NCBI GenBank assembly: GCA_000708835.1
Contig: DF237313.1
Location: 1-64,000 of the forward strand
Source of the DNA: Klebsormidium nitens
Taxonomy: Eukaryota > Streptophyta > Klebsormidiophyceae > Klebsormidiales > Klebsormidiaceae
Length of the DNA: 64,000 nucleotides
Direction of reading: 5' to 3'
Made by a program: the position numbers and the translations under genes. Below are positions 35,601-45,775 of this stretch, one piece after another. Numbering within the stretch: position 1 is the stretch's first letter; every line of letters starts with the position of its first letter. Below the pieces are notes generated by a model. That model did not search any database, had not been told where the DNA came from, and saw only the letters and a list, made by a program, of their open reading frames with translations.

Positions 35601-38600
35601 GATGTTTGCCCTCCGAGGCGGGCCAAGACTCGTGTATCATGTAATATTCAACCGGACACAACGTTCGTCGACTCGCACGTTGCGAAAGCTCGTTGAGCGG
35701 TATACCAAAGATTCGTACAAGCGGAGATCCATCTCTTAGCGGTTTCCCGCACTCTACTCAGGCTGGGCGACGCGACTGAGGAGCTGCAGCGGCTGGTGGA
35801 CGCCCAGAAGCACAAGGAGGCGGAGGTGCGCGAGCTGCGCGCGCGCCTGTCCAACCTCGAGTCCGAGCACGACGCCGCGCAGGCCGAGATCCAGTGCCTC
35901 GAGGAGCGGCTGCTGGCGGCCACCGAGGGGATCGCCTGTGAGTGTTCTACGCTTCTGGAGGAACGCCCCGATCGGGAATCGTTCACTGACAGGGCTGACG
36001 ATCTGAGCTTCATTTTTCCTGAATTCTGCGGCACGTCCGGCAGCTGGCCGGACGATGGGGTGGCTCCATGCATTTTGAAAGTTTAGACAAAAACCGTACA
36101 TTCCTGAACAATGTACTTGGTAGCCGATAAAGTGAACCCTAACTCTGCAGCGTCCGACGGTCAAGTTCGGCGGATGTACCGACGACAAAAATGGCTCCAT
36201 GCACCCTCTAGTCTTATATTAAACCCCTAAACATGAGACCCATATACTCCCTGAAACCTTGGTAAGCCAACAACTTGACTTTTGAACTTTTCCCGCGTCT
36301 GAAGGCAAGTCCGGCGGGTGGCCAAACGAAGGGACGGTTTTTTTCGCACCAACGACGAGATGGCTTTTTTCGCACCCTGGGGGAATATAATAAGATCTTC
36401 TAAAACATAACCAACAGCTGACAACCGGTTTTCGAATCTGCAGCGTCCGGCGACAAGTTAGGTGGTTGGCCAGACGACGAGGTCGCCGCGGACGAGGCGA
36501 AGCTGGACTGCATGGAGGAGGCGCAGGAGCACCGCGACCGCGAGATCGCGGCGCTGCGCGCGCGGCTGGAGGCGGCCGAGAAGGAGCACGAGCGGGGGGG
36601 GCTGCACCTCGAGGAGTTCCTGGAGGAGAACGTGGCGCAACCGAAAGCGCAGATGCAACAGGTGAGTTGGGTATCAATTTTGTTTTGAACGATTATTTTC
36701 AGCTTTACTAGGAGTCAGGGCAGGAGCAGCGAATAAAATCATGGAGGAGAACGTGGCCCCTTTGCGAAGTGCGGTTTCCCCATTTTCCCAATCCACTTGG
36801 TAATCTCACACCCTAAGCGAGAAAACCTCGTCCAAACTTTTCCACCTGCTGCATCTGCGCCCCAAAGATGCAGGCGGATTTGCGTGTTATTGGGCGGAAG
36901 CTTTACTCAGCCGTTTGGAAAGGTGTGTTTCTCCATGTCGCTACATGGCCTTCTTGCTCGTGCTTGAATGAGGGAGAACGACCGATCCTAGGGGATCGAA
37001 TCCTGTTTGACAACAGGATACGTCGAGAGAAGTCGGCACAAAGTGCTATGCTTGCCGTCGATTGATTACTGTCTTTCCTTACTCTTATCATCCGAAAGTA
37101 GGACCTAATGTCGTCTTCAATCCCCTTTTGCCAGGTGTCCACCGAGCAGCACGAGAAAGCCCAGGCTGTGGCGGCGCTGCAGGCCCGGTTGAATGCCGCG
37201 CAGGAGAGCGAGTCCGCGCTGGAGGGCCGCGTGAAAGAACTAGAGGCGGCGATCGAGGAGAAGACGCGCGAGGTGGAGCAGGCGGTGCAGGACAAGGGGG
37301 GGGTCGCGGCGGAGGAGCTCGTGGCGGTGAGTTGAACGAGCCTTGGAGGTCTTTGTGACCTTTGCGAAGCTTGTGACACCTTATCGGCACTCGGATTTGT
37401 GTTTGTCAGGATTCTCTACCATAGAAGATGGTGTCTCCAAGCCGCGCGAAGAAAGAAGTCTTCCGCTGGTTCTTGGATGTTGTTTGCGTCCTTTTCCAGT
37501 CGCGTTAGCCTGCGTGGAGATAACGGTTTGGTAAATCAGAACTGCCTGCAGATGAGAAAAGAGAAATGCAGTTTGGAAGGAAAGCGAGGTCGAGATTGGT
37601 CAGACATCCAAGACGAGCAGGGTTAGAAGAAAAATACAAGTGGAACGAGAAACGAAAGAAGCCACAATACGTTTTTGTAGATGCTGCAAGAGCGCCTCGA
37701 GGAGGCGTCCGCCCAGCTGCGCGCGACCGCGGCCGCGCTGCAGCAGAAAGAGCGCGAGCAGGCCGCGCTCGCGGACCAGCTCGTGGGGGCGGAGCGGCAG
37801 CACAAGCGGGACCACGACAGCCTGACACGTGTCCAAAAAGCGGCGGGCAAGGGGGAAGAGGAGAGGGCGGCTCTCGGAGTGCAGTTGGACGAGGCCAAGC
37901 GGAAGAGCGAGAGCGATGAGAGGAGGTTGAAGGAACTAGAGGGGGAGCTGGAGAAGTTGCAACTAGAGGTGGGGGAGAAGAGGGAGGAGGTGGCGAGGCT
38001 GGAAGAGCGGCTCGCCGAGGTGAGGAGAGACGTGGTTTTCTGTAGTTTCATTTTCGGCAATGGGTCGAAACCGTTGGCCAAGCATCTGTTGCTTGATTTG
38101 GAATTGATGAGCCAGTGACTGTGTGGACGTCGCTTTCCACGAAAAGAAATTACATGCTTTTCAACCGACGGCGGTCACGTGTTTTCTAACCCGAGACCCA
38201 TTCAAATTGTGTGGAAAGGTCGTAAGGCAGAGACGGAACGGGGATATAAGTTGGGGTTGACCAGCCCGTAAATCAACCTAGTCATGGTTCCGGTCAAGAG
38301 GCCGAAGAAGGAGATTCTCCTGATCGATACGTTAAGAGCCAATCTAGTACATCAAGAGGTTCTCGACGACTTCCAATGATCTGGACACAAGTTGGTTTCT
38401 TGCGGGCTCACAAGGCAAAGAAATAGTGTACATGTTGTGACGGACGAACTTATCTACGGGTACTCACCTAACAGTCAAGCGTGCAATTCCTAGCAATGTT
38501 AACAGCGTCAACCCTTCGACTCTTCTCCTATCAACTTCTTTAGTTGCAGCATCTCAATGTAATTATGAGTTTGTACTGCTAAGAAATTTCACTATTGTCG

Positions 38601-41600
38601 TGTCAACGGGAGGGCAGGTAGGGGTACCGAAGCATTGAATTAGCAATTTAACAAGCTTATGTGCGTGTCTCTTCTCCGCAGTTGGAAGAGAGCGCGGCGG
38701 CCGCCGAGGAAGCCGCCAGCGAACACGTGGCGTCTCTGGAGGGCAGTCTTGCCGCGGCCGCCCGGGAGCGGAGCAGCCTGCTCGCGCAGTTGGCGTGTGC
38801 GCAGCGTCAGGTGGAGGAGAAGGAACTAGTGGAGCGGGAAGCGCGGCAAATGGCGGAGAGCACCAAGGAGTATTTGGAGGAGCAGGAAGCAGAGGTGGGC
38901 ATTGACCAAACCTCTTGATGCTCTTTCTTTTCATATCAACCAATCAATAAACGGATCGGTAATTTGCAAATTTCCTTTCGATCCGTTCGGGATGGACGTA
39001 CACGCGTACACGTGTTGCTTGGTGGATTGGCTCAAGATTGATATTCGCTCCTGCTGAGTGAGAGACCGATTGCAATCAACATGCTTCACAGCTTTATCGT
39101 TCTTGGGAGAATGTTTTTTTCAACCTAACAACCCCTGGCGTTGAGCCATGTCTACATAACCTTTCAAAGCACGACTCGGAGAAATTTTCGCTGCCACAGA
39201 CTTTCTTTTGCTGCCTCGTTGAGCTCTCTTGCAAGGGGGCAAAATGCCAAGCGGAGGATCTCTGTTACAGATGGACAGAAATTCTGAAATCCATTGAATG
39301 CGGGTTTTGATGCTATCCCCTCTTGCAGACGGAGGAGCTGAAAGCGAAGCTCGCCGAGACGGAGCGTCACGCCGCGAGCCTCCAGTCCCAGATCGCCCAC
39401 GCGCTCGAGCAGGCCGAGCAGCAGAAAAGCGCGCGCGCCGAAGCGGAGCGCGCGCTCGCGCGCGCCCGCGCGCAGCTGGCGAGCGTGCGCGAGGTCGCGG
39501 AGGGGAAAGGCAGCGAGATCGCGACCGTTCTGCGCGAGCTGGGCGAGGTGCGCGCGAAGCTGAGCAAGCTGGAGAGCGCGCACGACGGGAAGGAGCGCGA
39601 GCTCGCGCGCGCGCGCGAGGCGGGCGAGCGGCTGAAGGCGGCGCTGGAGGCGAAGGAGAGGGAGCTGGCGGGGATGCGCGCGCGCGCGGTGGGCGCGGCG
39701 AGGGAGGCGGAGCACCAGCAGATCGTGCAGGGTTTGGGCGCGAGCATCAAACGACTGCAGGGGCAGGTCAGGGACGACACTGTGAGCCGGTCTGGGCGGG
39801 GGCGAAAGTTCTGGAGGCTTTCCGAATATGTTGTTGAGTGGATGTCCTCTGTGAAAATCAAGAGAAGGGGTCTTGCAACGAGTTCAACGTTGCTCGCTAT
39901 CCCTCACCGCAGCACAAGAGCTTGCACAGTTCAGGTTGATTTGAGAATTTGACATTCCTCTTAGTTAAGCAAGTGAGGTTCTGGATCGTTCAATACTGCC
40001 GTGCTTAAGGTACTCACTAGCAAAATGCATGGTGTCGTCTTATTAAGGACTGTCTGTCTTCATTATTTGAAATCTTATGTCCCTTTGATATTTTAGGTCG
40101 CCGAGATTGCTTCCCCGACTCGCCGCACACCCGCTCCCGCCGCCACACCCGGCGCACTCTCCCACCGTCGTTCCGCTGCACCCGCAGCCGAATCCGGCTC
40201 GCCAAACGGAAGTCCGTCCAGGGAGGCCGACGGAATCGCCTCCAAGTTGAACGGCTCACCCGCGATCAAGGGCGCTGTCCGGAGTCTGGAGGAGCAGTTG
40301 CGGATCCAACGGAACAGGGTGGCGGAACTGGAGCAACTGGCGGACAGCAGAGAAAAGCAGGTCAGCAGTCGAAAACCTGAGTTACGGGCTTGAGGGTTTG
40401 TGAGTAGCGCGCCGAGATACAATAAGTCCGCAAGTAAGGGCAAGTCAGCCCGTTGCCCGTGGAGATACTTCTGTGATAATCTGAAACGAGCACAAGAGTC
40501 TCTTTGTATTCAAGCTTTTTAGGAAGCAAGTGAGATGTTGGGACCAAAAAAAATGGCGGAGCTTCCTTGCGCACCCGTCTGCATGAGGACGTCTTTTTCG
40601 GTGCAGCCGAAAAAGGACCCAAATCAAGTCACCGTTAAGGACCCTTTCCTTTCCGCGAAGAGCCTCCCGTTCGGTCCTGCCTTCATACGTCCAATGTTAA
40701 GAATCTTCGAAGCTGAGAGCGGAAGCAGAACTCCTAGCAAAGGCATATGCCCAAGCTTTCTTCAACCCGTTTGCAGCTGTTCGCTCTGAACGTCCTTTCG
40801 GTGGATCTGTTGCAAGTTTGAGCCACTGTTAGGGACCTCCTCATTTTGATGGATCTAAACCTCCTCTAGACCCTCCCTTCCGTCCTTTCTTCGAAGCGAT
40901 GCACGAAAGCAGAAGTCCTAGTAGAAGTGTATTTCTAAGCCCCCTCCTCCGCTTGTTTGCAGCTCTTCGCCCTGAACGCGCGCCTCGCGGCCGCGGAGGG
41001 CCGCACGCACGACATGGTGCGCGACATGGTCGGCCTCAAGATCACGCACGCATCCCAAACCCCGCCGCGGCCCCAAACCTCGCCGAATCCCGTCGTGACG
41101 CCCACCGAGGCCGCGTCGCTCTCGTCGTCGCGCCAGAGCGGCCGCGCGTCCCTGGCTGGGGGGATCCCCCGGGTGCTCTTCGGGCCGGGTTCCACGCGGA
41201 ACAGTCTGCCCGGGGGGCCGGCCCAGGCGCTGAGGGCCAAGGAACACGAGCTACAGGAGCTGCGGCGGCAGATGGATGCCTTCCTGGCGGAGCGAGAAGA
41301 GTGAGGGGGCGAAAGTTTCTGATGACTGGATCGAACCGATTGCAAAAGATCTCAACCAGTTGAAGCACTTTGCGAGAGTTGTAGCGCTGTAAACGTATGA
41401 GCTCGTCTGCGAAATCTGTTGAATGTGCCCTTGCCCTCTTCAACTCTTGACCTTCAAAATGGATAAAGGAGACCAAAGTGACGGAATTCTGCTCTCTTCC
41501 AAAGGCCCATAGCTTCGAGTGCGACCATCCTATCAACCCTCGACTCAACTTTCTTCGATGAAGCCGAGAAGACGAGTGAAGGCCGATCTCCCCTCTCCTT

Positions 41601-44262
41601 GAGAATTCGGTAAGCTTAAGCTTCCATTCCTCAGTACTTCAATTCTTCGCTTGCCAGGTGGCTCGAGGAAATGAACCGGCGGCAGGCCGAGGCCCTGGCC
41701 GCGCGCGTCGCGACCGAGAAACTAAAGCGCAGCCACGAGGCGATGAGTGGCGAGAACGAGCAGCTGAGGGAGCGCAACGGGGGGCTGACGAAGAAGGTGA
41801 CGTCACTCGAGGCGGAGGTGAAGAAGCTGTCGGGGCAGCAGAACCTGAGCCAGAGGATACACCACCACGCCAAAATCAAGGTGGGCCCCGCTCCCCCGGA
41901 TTAGGGGCCGGGCGCTGTTGGCCAGCTACAGTGACACGGGCCTTGAAAACGATTTGTTTTCACCTTCAGGTTCTTCTGTCAGAGAACGATCGAAGGGCCT
42001 TAAACCACACACGGGTCAATTCCTCCATTCTTCTGTTGAACTAAACCGCTTGTATCAGGCCTTGATATAAGCAGATTTTGGGCCATCTATTTTCTGGATG
42101 ATAACAGGGGGCATGAAAGTAGGTACCGTAACCTTAGGTATGTAAGGTGCCGGAAGCAACGGTGAGGGTTGGGAGATGCGAAGCGGTAGAGTTGTTTCAG
42201 ATATCGCTTCCCGGGTTTCTGCGGTGCAAACCACATTTCACACGCTTTTTAGCAGTCAAATCAGGAATACGACGAGGTTAAAGGGGCTCAACTTTTCTCT
42301 CCCGCTGACGTCACCCCTGCCACGTGGCGCAGGAGGAGAACGTGCTGCTGCGGCAGAAGGTGGAGGCCCTCGAGGCGCGCGCGCGCAAGGACGCGTACCA
42401 CCACCAGCGGCTCGCCGAGGAGGTGGCGCGCTTCCGCTCCGAGCGCGGCCTTCCGCCGGACATCAACGTGGACGAGGAGCGGAGACTGCGCAAGAAGCTG
42501 GAGGTGAGGGCGACACCGAGGCTTGGGAGCTGCGGGCATGGTCGCTGAGAAGGAATGGCTGCCACTTTGAGCGTGTATTTGAAGAGTCATTTGGGAGAGT
42601 CGCGAGTGGTCCGAGGTGCGAGGCTCTCGCTGACTGCGCAACGTTCAGAGGCGGAGCAGAAGGAGGAATGGTGCAATTTTTCGCAGACCATCCGAGATGA
42701 TAAGGGCTCTGCTTATACTTCGAACGTGTCGCTCACCGATACAAAGTGGGCCTGCGGGTCACAGTCTACAAAGCCGTTTACAGCATCTCGAACTTCTGAG
42801 TGGACAATGGTTTTTGCCCTCAAAATTTTCCCTGACACCAACCCTCTGACCCAGTTGCGCTCAGGAATGAGAGCCATCCGCCGGCCGCCCAGCAGGACTC
42901 TTTAGAAGCTTTTTTTTCGCCGTAAGAGACCTTCAGTTGTCTCCGCTCGTCTCTTCACCCTTGTCCCAAGCCGTACTTATTCCGGTTTCTCAGGAGGAGA
43001 CCCTCCAGCAGATCTTTCTCATTGTGTTCCGCGCAGTTAGAAATCTCAACTAAGTTTGAACCTCTCGTAACCCTTGTTTAACCTTGAGCCTTAACCCGGT
43101 CTTGCAGGAAGCTCAAGAAGAGACCCTCCAGCTGGCGGCCCAGCTGGCGGAGCTTTGCAAGAGCGTTTCCCGGGCGGCCGTCGGCATGCCCGTCGGCGCA
43201 GACGTGCCCAGCGCAAAGGCTGCCATGGACGCGGTCAACCGGCTGGTGGCACGTGCCGAGGCGTCCGAACGGGAGCTCGCGGACCTCAAGCTCAAGGTAC
43301 GTACCGGGGTCCGAATCTGCTTACTTCTCTCGAAGTGGGTGTTTGATTCCTGTTTGTGCTGTTGTTAGGGCAGAGATTTTCTGGCTAAGTCTCGAACTCA
43401 GGGTTCGTATGTTGGTCCAAAATCCGGTTTGCGTCCCATCCCTCAACATCTGTAATCAATTGTTTGTTTTTGTCTGACTTCTTAGGGCAGGCTTTCTGTG
43501 GCAACAATTGTGATTGATTCCTTGTTTTGTGTAATGTCTTAGGGCAGAGTATCTGTGCAAAAGAGTGTGTGGCGAGGCGCCCGGAAGGGGGCTAGCGGAC
43601 CTTAAGGTGTAGGCCTGTAGGACCTTCCAGGACTTTTAGTAGCATGGAATTCGTGCCTGCTCTTTCTTTGCTTTGGAGCATTGGGTGACTTTCGTCGCTG
43701 CCCAAATGGCGCTGTCTCGTCCTTGTCAGCCTCTCCGCCTTACTGTGTTGTCAGGTCAGGAGCGTTTGTGATGTGTTTTCTTGCTTTCCGACGCGGCTGC
43801 GGGACGATGGTGAATTGCTCTCCTTGAGGAAACATGAAGCAAGCGGCCCGAATTGTGATAAAGGCATGAATTTCACATTTCGTTCGAAGCTACTGTTTAC
43901 TTTCTTGGTAACAAGCGTGGTCAAGAGAGTGGCCGACTGGACTGGCTCCTTTTGTCCTCTTTCGCCAAATCATTGAAGGGCTTGGATACTATCGAGTGGA
44001 TAAAGAGTTCGGAGTCAGGTAAGGGGATCGTACTTCAAGATTTTGGATATGCTAGGGACATCAGTATGAACACAGCAAACATCTGGTCCGAGACATTGGA
44101 CCCGCCGTTAGCTGCAACGATTGAATCGCTTTTCTCTCTTTCTTGCAGGCTAGGATCACGACGGAGAAGAGGCGAATTGACGAGCTCCGGACAATCACGA
44201 CCCCTCAAAGGAGCGCGGTCTTTGCGCCATCGCCCGATCGATCCCCAAGAACACTCCGTTAG
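19885..44262 (+). CDS. Kinesin-12 family motor (KIN-12, POK/PAKRP-like), very long coiled coil
   Basis: 37 exons, 2789 codons plus stop: 19885-20676, 21060-21302, 21659-21778, 22088-22147, 22376-22429, 22921-23013, 23317-23406, 23841-23986, 24583-24670, 25057-25179, 25579-25767, 25982-26131, 26372-26599, 27390-27502, 28211-28343, 28652-28717, 29215-29436, 29694-29795, 30105-30185, 30434-30568, 31116-31277, 31605-31907, 32331-32843, 33267-34418, 34793-34929, 35762-35937, 36444-36661, 37135-37326, 37681-38019, 38682-38894, 39329-39766, 40097-40360, 40963-41300, 41658-41880, 42333-42503, 43108-43296, 44149-44262. N-terminal motor, KIN-12 neck ([20 protein letters not shown]), the family block [13 protein letters not shown], then [19 protein letters not shown], and a C-terminal stalk block (HHHAKIKEENVLL). 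Plant KIN-12s act in phragmoplast and division-plane organisation. Exon 12 (no known match) and the exon 31 donor (39766 or 39781) are the least certain. Confidence 0.93.
21060..25179 (+). other. KIN-12 motor domain (exons 2-10)
   Basis: Residues about 265-603. It opens [12 protein letters not shown]; the FDHV block follows. The P-loop is [16 protein letters not shown], with an intron exactly between GQ and TGSGKT. Switch I is NHESSRSH (467-474) and switch II DLAGSE (502-507), followed by [25 protein letters not shown] and [17 protein letters not shown]. All catalytic motifs are intact, so the motor should be active. One oddity: the near-universal Gln of the LTxLLQDSLGG motif is Met (residue 562, the last codon of exon 9). 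Confidence 0.95.
24093..24410. repeat. Tandem repeat, about 105-108 bp x3, in kinesin intron 8
   Basis: Three units begin at about 24093, 24201 and 24306. Each contains ccttccgtcgaagcttgtct followed by tgg, an aaggaggg motif, then a cgccttttt/tcaa segment and ggccttcgactctctcaagg or close variants. They match no exon. The units are diverged but easily aligned, showing an old local triplication. Confidence 0.88.
25424..25578 (+). repeat. Decayed copies of the 5' edge of kinesin exon 11
   Basis: Exon 11 starts at 25579 with gccgtggtgaacgaggacac. A near-copy (gctgtggtgaacgaggacac) lies at 25494-25513, and a poorer one (gctgtggcaaacgagtggtg) at about 25424. A tgacgtcat motif precedes both the 25494 copy and the real exon. 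The echoes have lost a usable AG acceptor and run into stops, so they are fossils and not alternative exons. Confidence 0.8.
25835..25940 (+). repeat. Decayed copy of the 3' part of kinesin exon 11
   Basis: The stretch beginning cggcacagcatctcgcagcc repeats 25672-25770 of exon 11 (cggcacagcatctcgccgcc). It includes the shared ggccgtccccggt, with several indels that break the frame. The donor of the real exon (tcaaag/gtgggc) is destroyed in the copy (tcgaaaacgggc). It lies in intron 11 just ahead of exon 12. Confidence 0.88.
26165..26270 (+). repeat. Decayed copy of kinesin exon 13 acceptor and 5' part
   Basis: ttccgtcccgtag/ctggaaaaactagaggcggg mirrors the real tccctcccgcag/ttgaagaaactagaggcggt at 26360-26391. 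The copy continues through ctcgcgggcgcg and gagctggccgcagacaac-like words with frame-breaking indels. It retains an AG at the acceptor position. Confidence 0.85.
26955..26998 (+). repeat. Decayed copy of kinesin exon 14 5' edge
   Basis: taggaggcagacgcgaggca followed by ggcggagatcgagcact copies 27388-27428 (caggaggtggacgcccggca, ggcggagatcgagcact). The copy sits about 430 bp upstream in intron 13, keeps an AG at the acceptor position, and diverges after 40 bases. Confidence 0.82.
29060..29160. repeat. GT-rich dispersed repeat, copy A (kinesin intron 16)
   Basis: The stretch with acgggtggggttagtttggg, ggtttagggtggg and gtgtggagcag resembles 63335-63400 in the PRT6-like gene (acgggtggggtttagttagg, gcgtgcggagcag). 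Both copies lie in introns, and the hosts are on opposite strands. Their order and spacing match over about 60-100 bases. Short tttaggg words recall plant telomere repeats but are not tandem. Confidence 0.65.
29983..30068. repeat. 29-bp minisatellite x3 in kinesin intron 18
   Basis: Three nearly identical units starting ttatgcgg(g)tgttctcaa and ending tcatgcaact lie at 29983, 30012 and 30041, ending 36 bases before exon 19. They are too similar to be old. Confidence 0.92.
34888..35212 (+). repeat. Tandem units carrying the 3' end and donor of kinesin exon 25
   Basis: The real exon ends caggccggggagcgcatcat ... cgagcagag/gtgcgg at 34930. Copies at about 35033-35066 (caggccggggagcacatcat, cgagcagag/gtgacc) and 35167-35212 (caggccggggatacaattca, cgagcggag/gtgcgg) repeat it at a period of about 135-142 bp. 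The following intron sequence (aaatct...ttgaagtgtaccgat) is copied too. Both extra donors keep GT, so alternative 5' splice use is conceivable. Confidence 0.88.
36020..36470 (+). repeat. Tandem units carrying the acceptor and 5' end of kinesin exon 27
   Basis: The real exon starts ctgcag/cgtccggcgacaagttag at 36444. Related units lie at about 36027 (cgtccggcagctggccgg), 36147 (ctgcag/cgtccgacggtcaagttc) and 36300 (aagtccggcgggtggccaaa). Between units the sequence atggctccatgcac or atggctttttt...gcaccc recurs. The period is about 120-150 bp and the units are progressively decayed. The 36147 unit keeps a perfect-looking acceptor. Confidence 0.8.
40708..40990 (+). repeat. Duplicated acceptor region of kinesin exon 33
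   Basis: 40708-40802 and 40892-40990 align along their length: cttcgaagc...gaaagcagaagtcctag, then gtttgcag/ctcttcgccctgaacgcg in the real exon and gtttgcag/ctgttcgctctgaacgtc in the copy. The copy keeps polypyrimidine-like sequence and the AG but has no matching downstream exon body. Confidence 0.88.
42977..43135 (+). repeat. Duplicated acceptor region of kinesin exon 36
   Basis: tctcag/gaggagaccctccagcag near 42994 repeats cttgcag/gaagctcaag-aagagaccctccagctgg at 43101-43132. The copy keeps AG and then diverges within about 20 bases. Confidence 0.75.
43366..43612 (+). repeat. Intron 36 tandem repeats plus echo of the exon 36 3' end
   Basis: The word ttagggcag followed by a/g..tt.tctg occurs at about 43366, 43484 and 43540 within related surroundings (ttgtttttgtctgacttc; ttgttttgtgtaatgtc). 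Immediately after, gcgaggcgcccggaaggggg followed by ctagcggaccttaaggtgt (43572-43612) copies the real exon end gccgaggcgtccgaacggga, ctcgcggacctcaagctcaaggtac (43257-43300). Confidence 0.78.
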
Positions 44263-45679
44263 GAAATTAGACAGTTTGCTAGAAAACCGACTTAAAAGCT
44301 GACAAGAAGGTCGATAGAAAAGGAAAAGTTGCCAGTAACGTCGTTTTCCAATCCGTCAAGTGGAGTAAGGGGCAGCTTGACAGCTGTTACTGTTGTTCGT
44401 TTCTGCACACAGTTTTCGTGTGCGTGCAAGTGTCGTGCTTTGATGGGCACTCTGTTGACCACACAAGCTGCTCAAGCTTCTTGAAACGAAGGTTATCCTC
44501 GCGCGTGTCTCCCTGAGCGAAGGCTATAGACATAGACTTGATGCACCCGCGCCGTGCAATGTGTCACGCCCCACGCACGCGTCACTGCGAGTGGGTTATG
44601 CACACCTGATGCTTGTCATGTTTTCAAAGACATTGAGTACGAGGGACTGGAGTGCAATCAAGTCAACGACAATCGCTAGATCTGCGTCGGCACGGCATGC
44701 ACACCTACAGCAACCTATAATCACATGAAGGCCGTAATAGATGAGAGTGTAAGCCTCGTGTATACACACTGACTAATACGGTTATATAGACTCTTGAAAG
44801 ACGATCTGCTGATTTGAAGCGCTTGCACGTCCATAGCGCCAGCCTGCTAGGAAGATTCTGCAAGAAAGCTTTGTCGATACGATCGTAGGGGCCAGTCAAA
44901 GTGCAGCAAATGCGTTCAAATTACCAGTGCAAGTCAATCGGCGGACATGCTTATATTGAGGCCGGAACGGGCTGGCAAGCTAGTGCGTCTGCTAACACCA
45001 GAAGCAATGCACGCAGCTTCAGGCTTTCAGCATTTTTTGCTTGATTCAATCCATCGACTCTGACCGACACTTGGGCTGCATATGTCTCGCTTTGCTTTCC
45101 GTATGGGCCCGAGCGAAAGAAGCTTGAACTTTTGGAAGGCAGCTCGAGTGGATGAAGCTGCACGTGCCCTTAGTTGCTACATCTGCTCATGTTAGAATGT
45201 GTAAAAGCATCTGCGGAAGAGTCGCTTCTCCTGAAACGAGTGGCGGTAATGAAGATATTGACAATCGAGCGCAGATATCGCGGCCTCGATCTCAGCCGCA
45301 TGCTCTACCGTGTTTTAAGGTTGGAAGTTCCGACCACTTTTTGAACAAACACAGTCCTCACTGTCGGCGTAGAGCATTCTGTTCTCCCGTATAAGAGCTA
45401 CACGCACCTTGCCGAGCAACACGTTAGCAAATTGCTTCTTTCGAGACTGCAGATCTAATGGCTTTACTGCTCCTATTATACATGTTGCAAGAAGTTTTGA
45501 ACACTTCAATACATTGAGCGAAATAATCCGACCTTGTCTGAGGTTCAGGCAGGACCTACCATGAACCCAATTCTACAGCCCGCTTCCTCCAAAACCATCT
45601 GGAGCAATCTGGAGTTGCCTGATTATTATATTCTTTTGTAAGTGGCCGATATAATGCGCTTCGAGAATATAATGTATCC

Positions 45680-45775
45680 ACGACACGAAGGCTAAGCGCC
45701 TGGCCCCAAACCAAACAAACAAGGGTTCGAGTCATGGGGAGGACTCCACCCTTTTTGCCACCTTTTTTTGCCTAG
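45680..45775 (+). other. tRNA-like/Pol III-like fragment
   Basis: ggctaagcgcctggcc resembles a tRNA D-arm/A-box, and ggttcgagtc 33 bases later resembles a B-box. It is followed by a ctttttgcc-ccttttttt tail like a Pol III terminator. No acceptor stem or anticodon arm can be closed, so this is a degenerate tRNA, a SINE head or coincidence. Confidence 0.3.

Larger units (their letters stand above)
26372..44262 (+). other. KIN-12 stalk: long coiled coil with two unstructured hinges (exons 13-37)
   Basis: From about residue 717 to the end the protein is almost continuous Leu/Ala/Glu/Lys/Arg heptad-like sequence, encoded by very GC-rich exons (Ala GCG/GCC, Arg CGC, Glu GAG). Non-helical interruptions occur within exon 24 (residues around [20 protein letters not shown]), in exon 32 ([20 protein letters not shown]) and in exon 33 ([16 protein letters not shown]). 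These probably act as hinges or partner-binding sites. The end ([12 protein letters not shown]) is basic and Ser-Pro rich. Confidence 0.85.

Noticed and set aside
39767-39782. Alternative donor gtgagc for kinesin exon 31 at 39782
   Set aside because: Kept as second choice. cag/gtcagg at 39767 fits the cag/gtcagc donor used by the next exon, and both options are in frame.
39298-39837. 179-codon Arg/Gly/Ala-rich frame, and similar frames on both strands at 32327-32937 and 33185-33805
   Set aside because: Shadow frames of very GC-rich coiled-coil exons of the kinesin. Stops are rare there in every frame.
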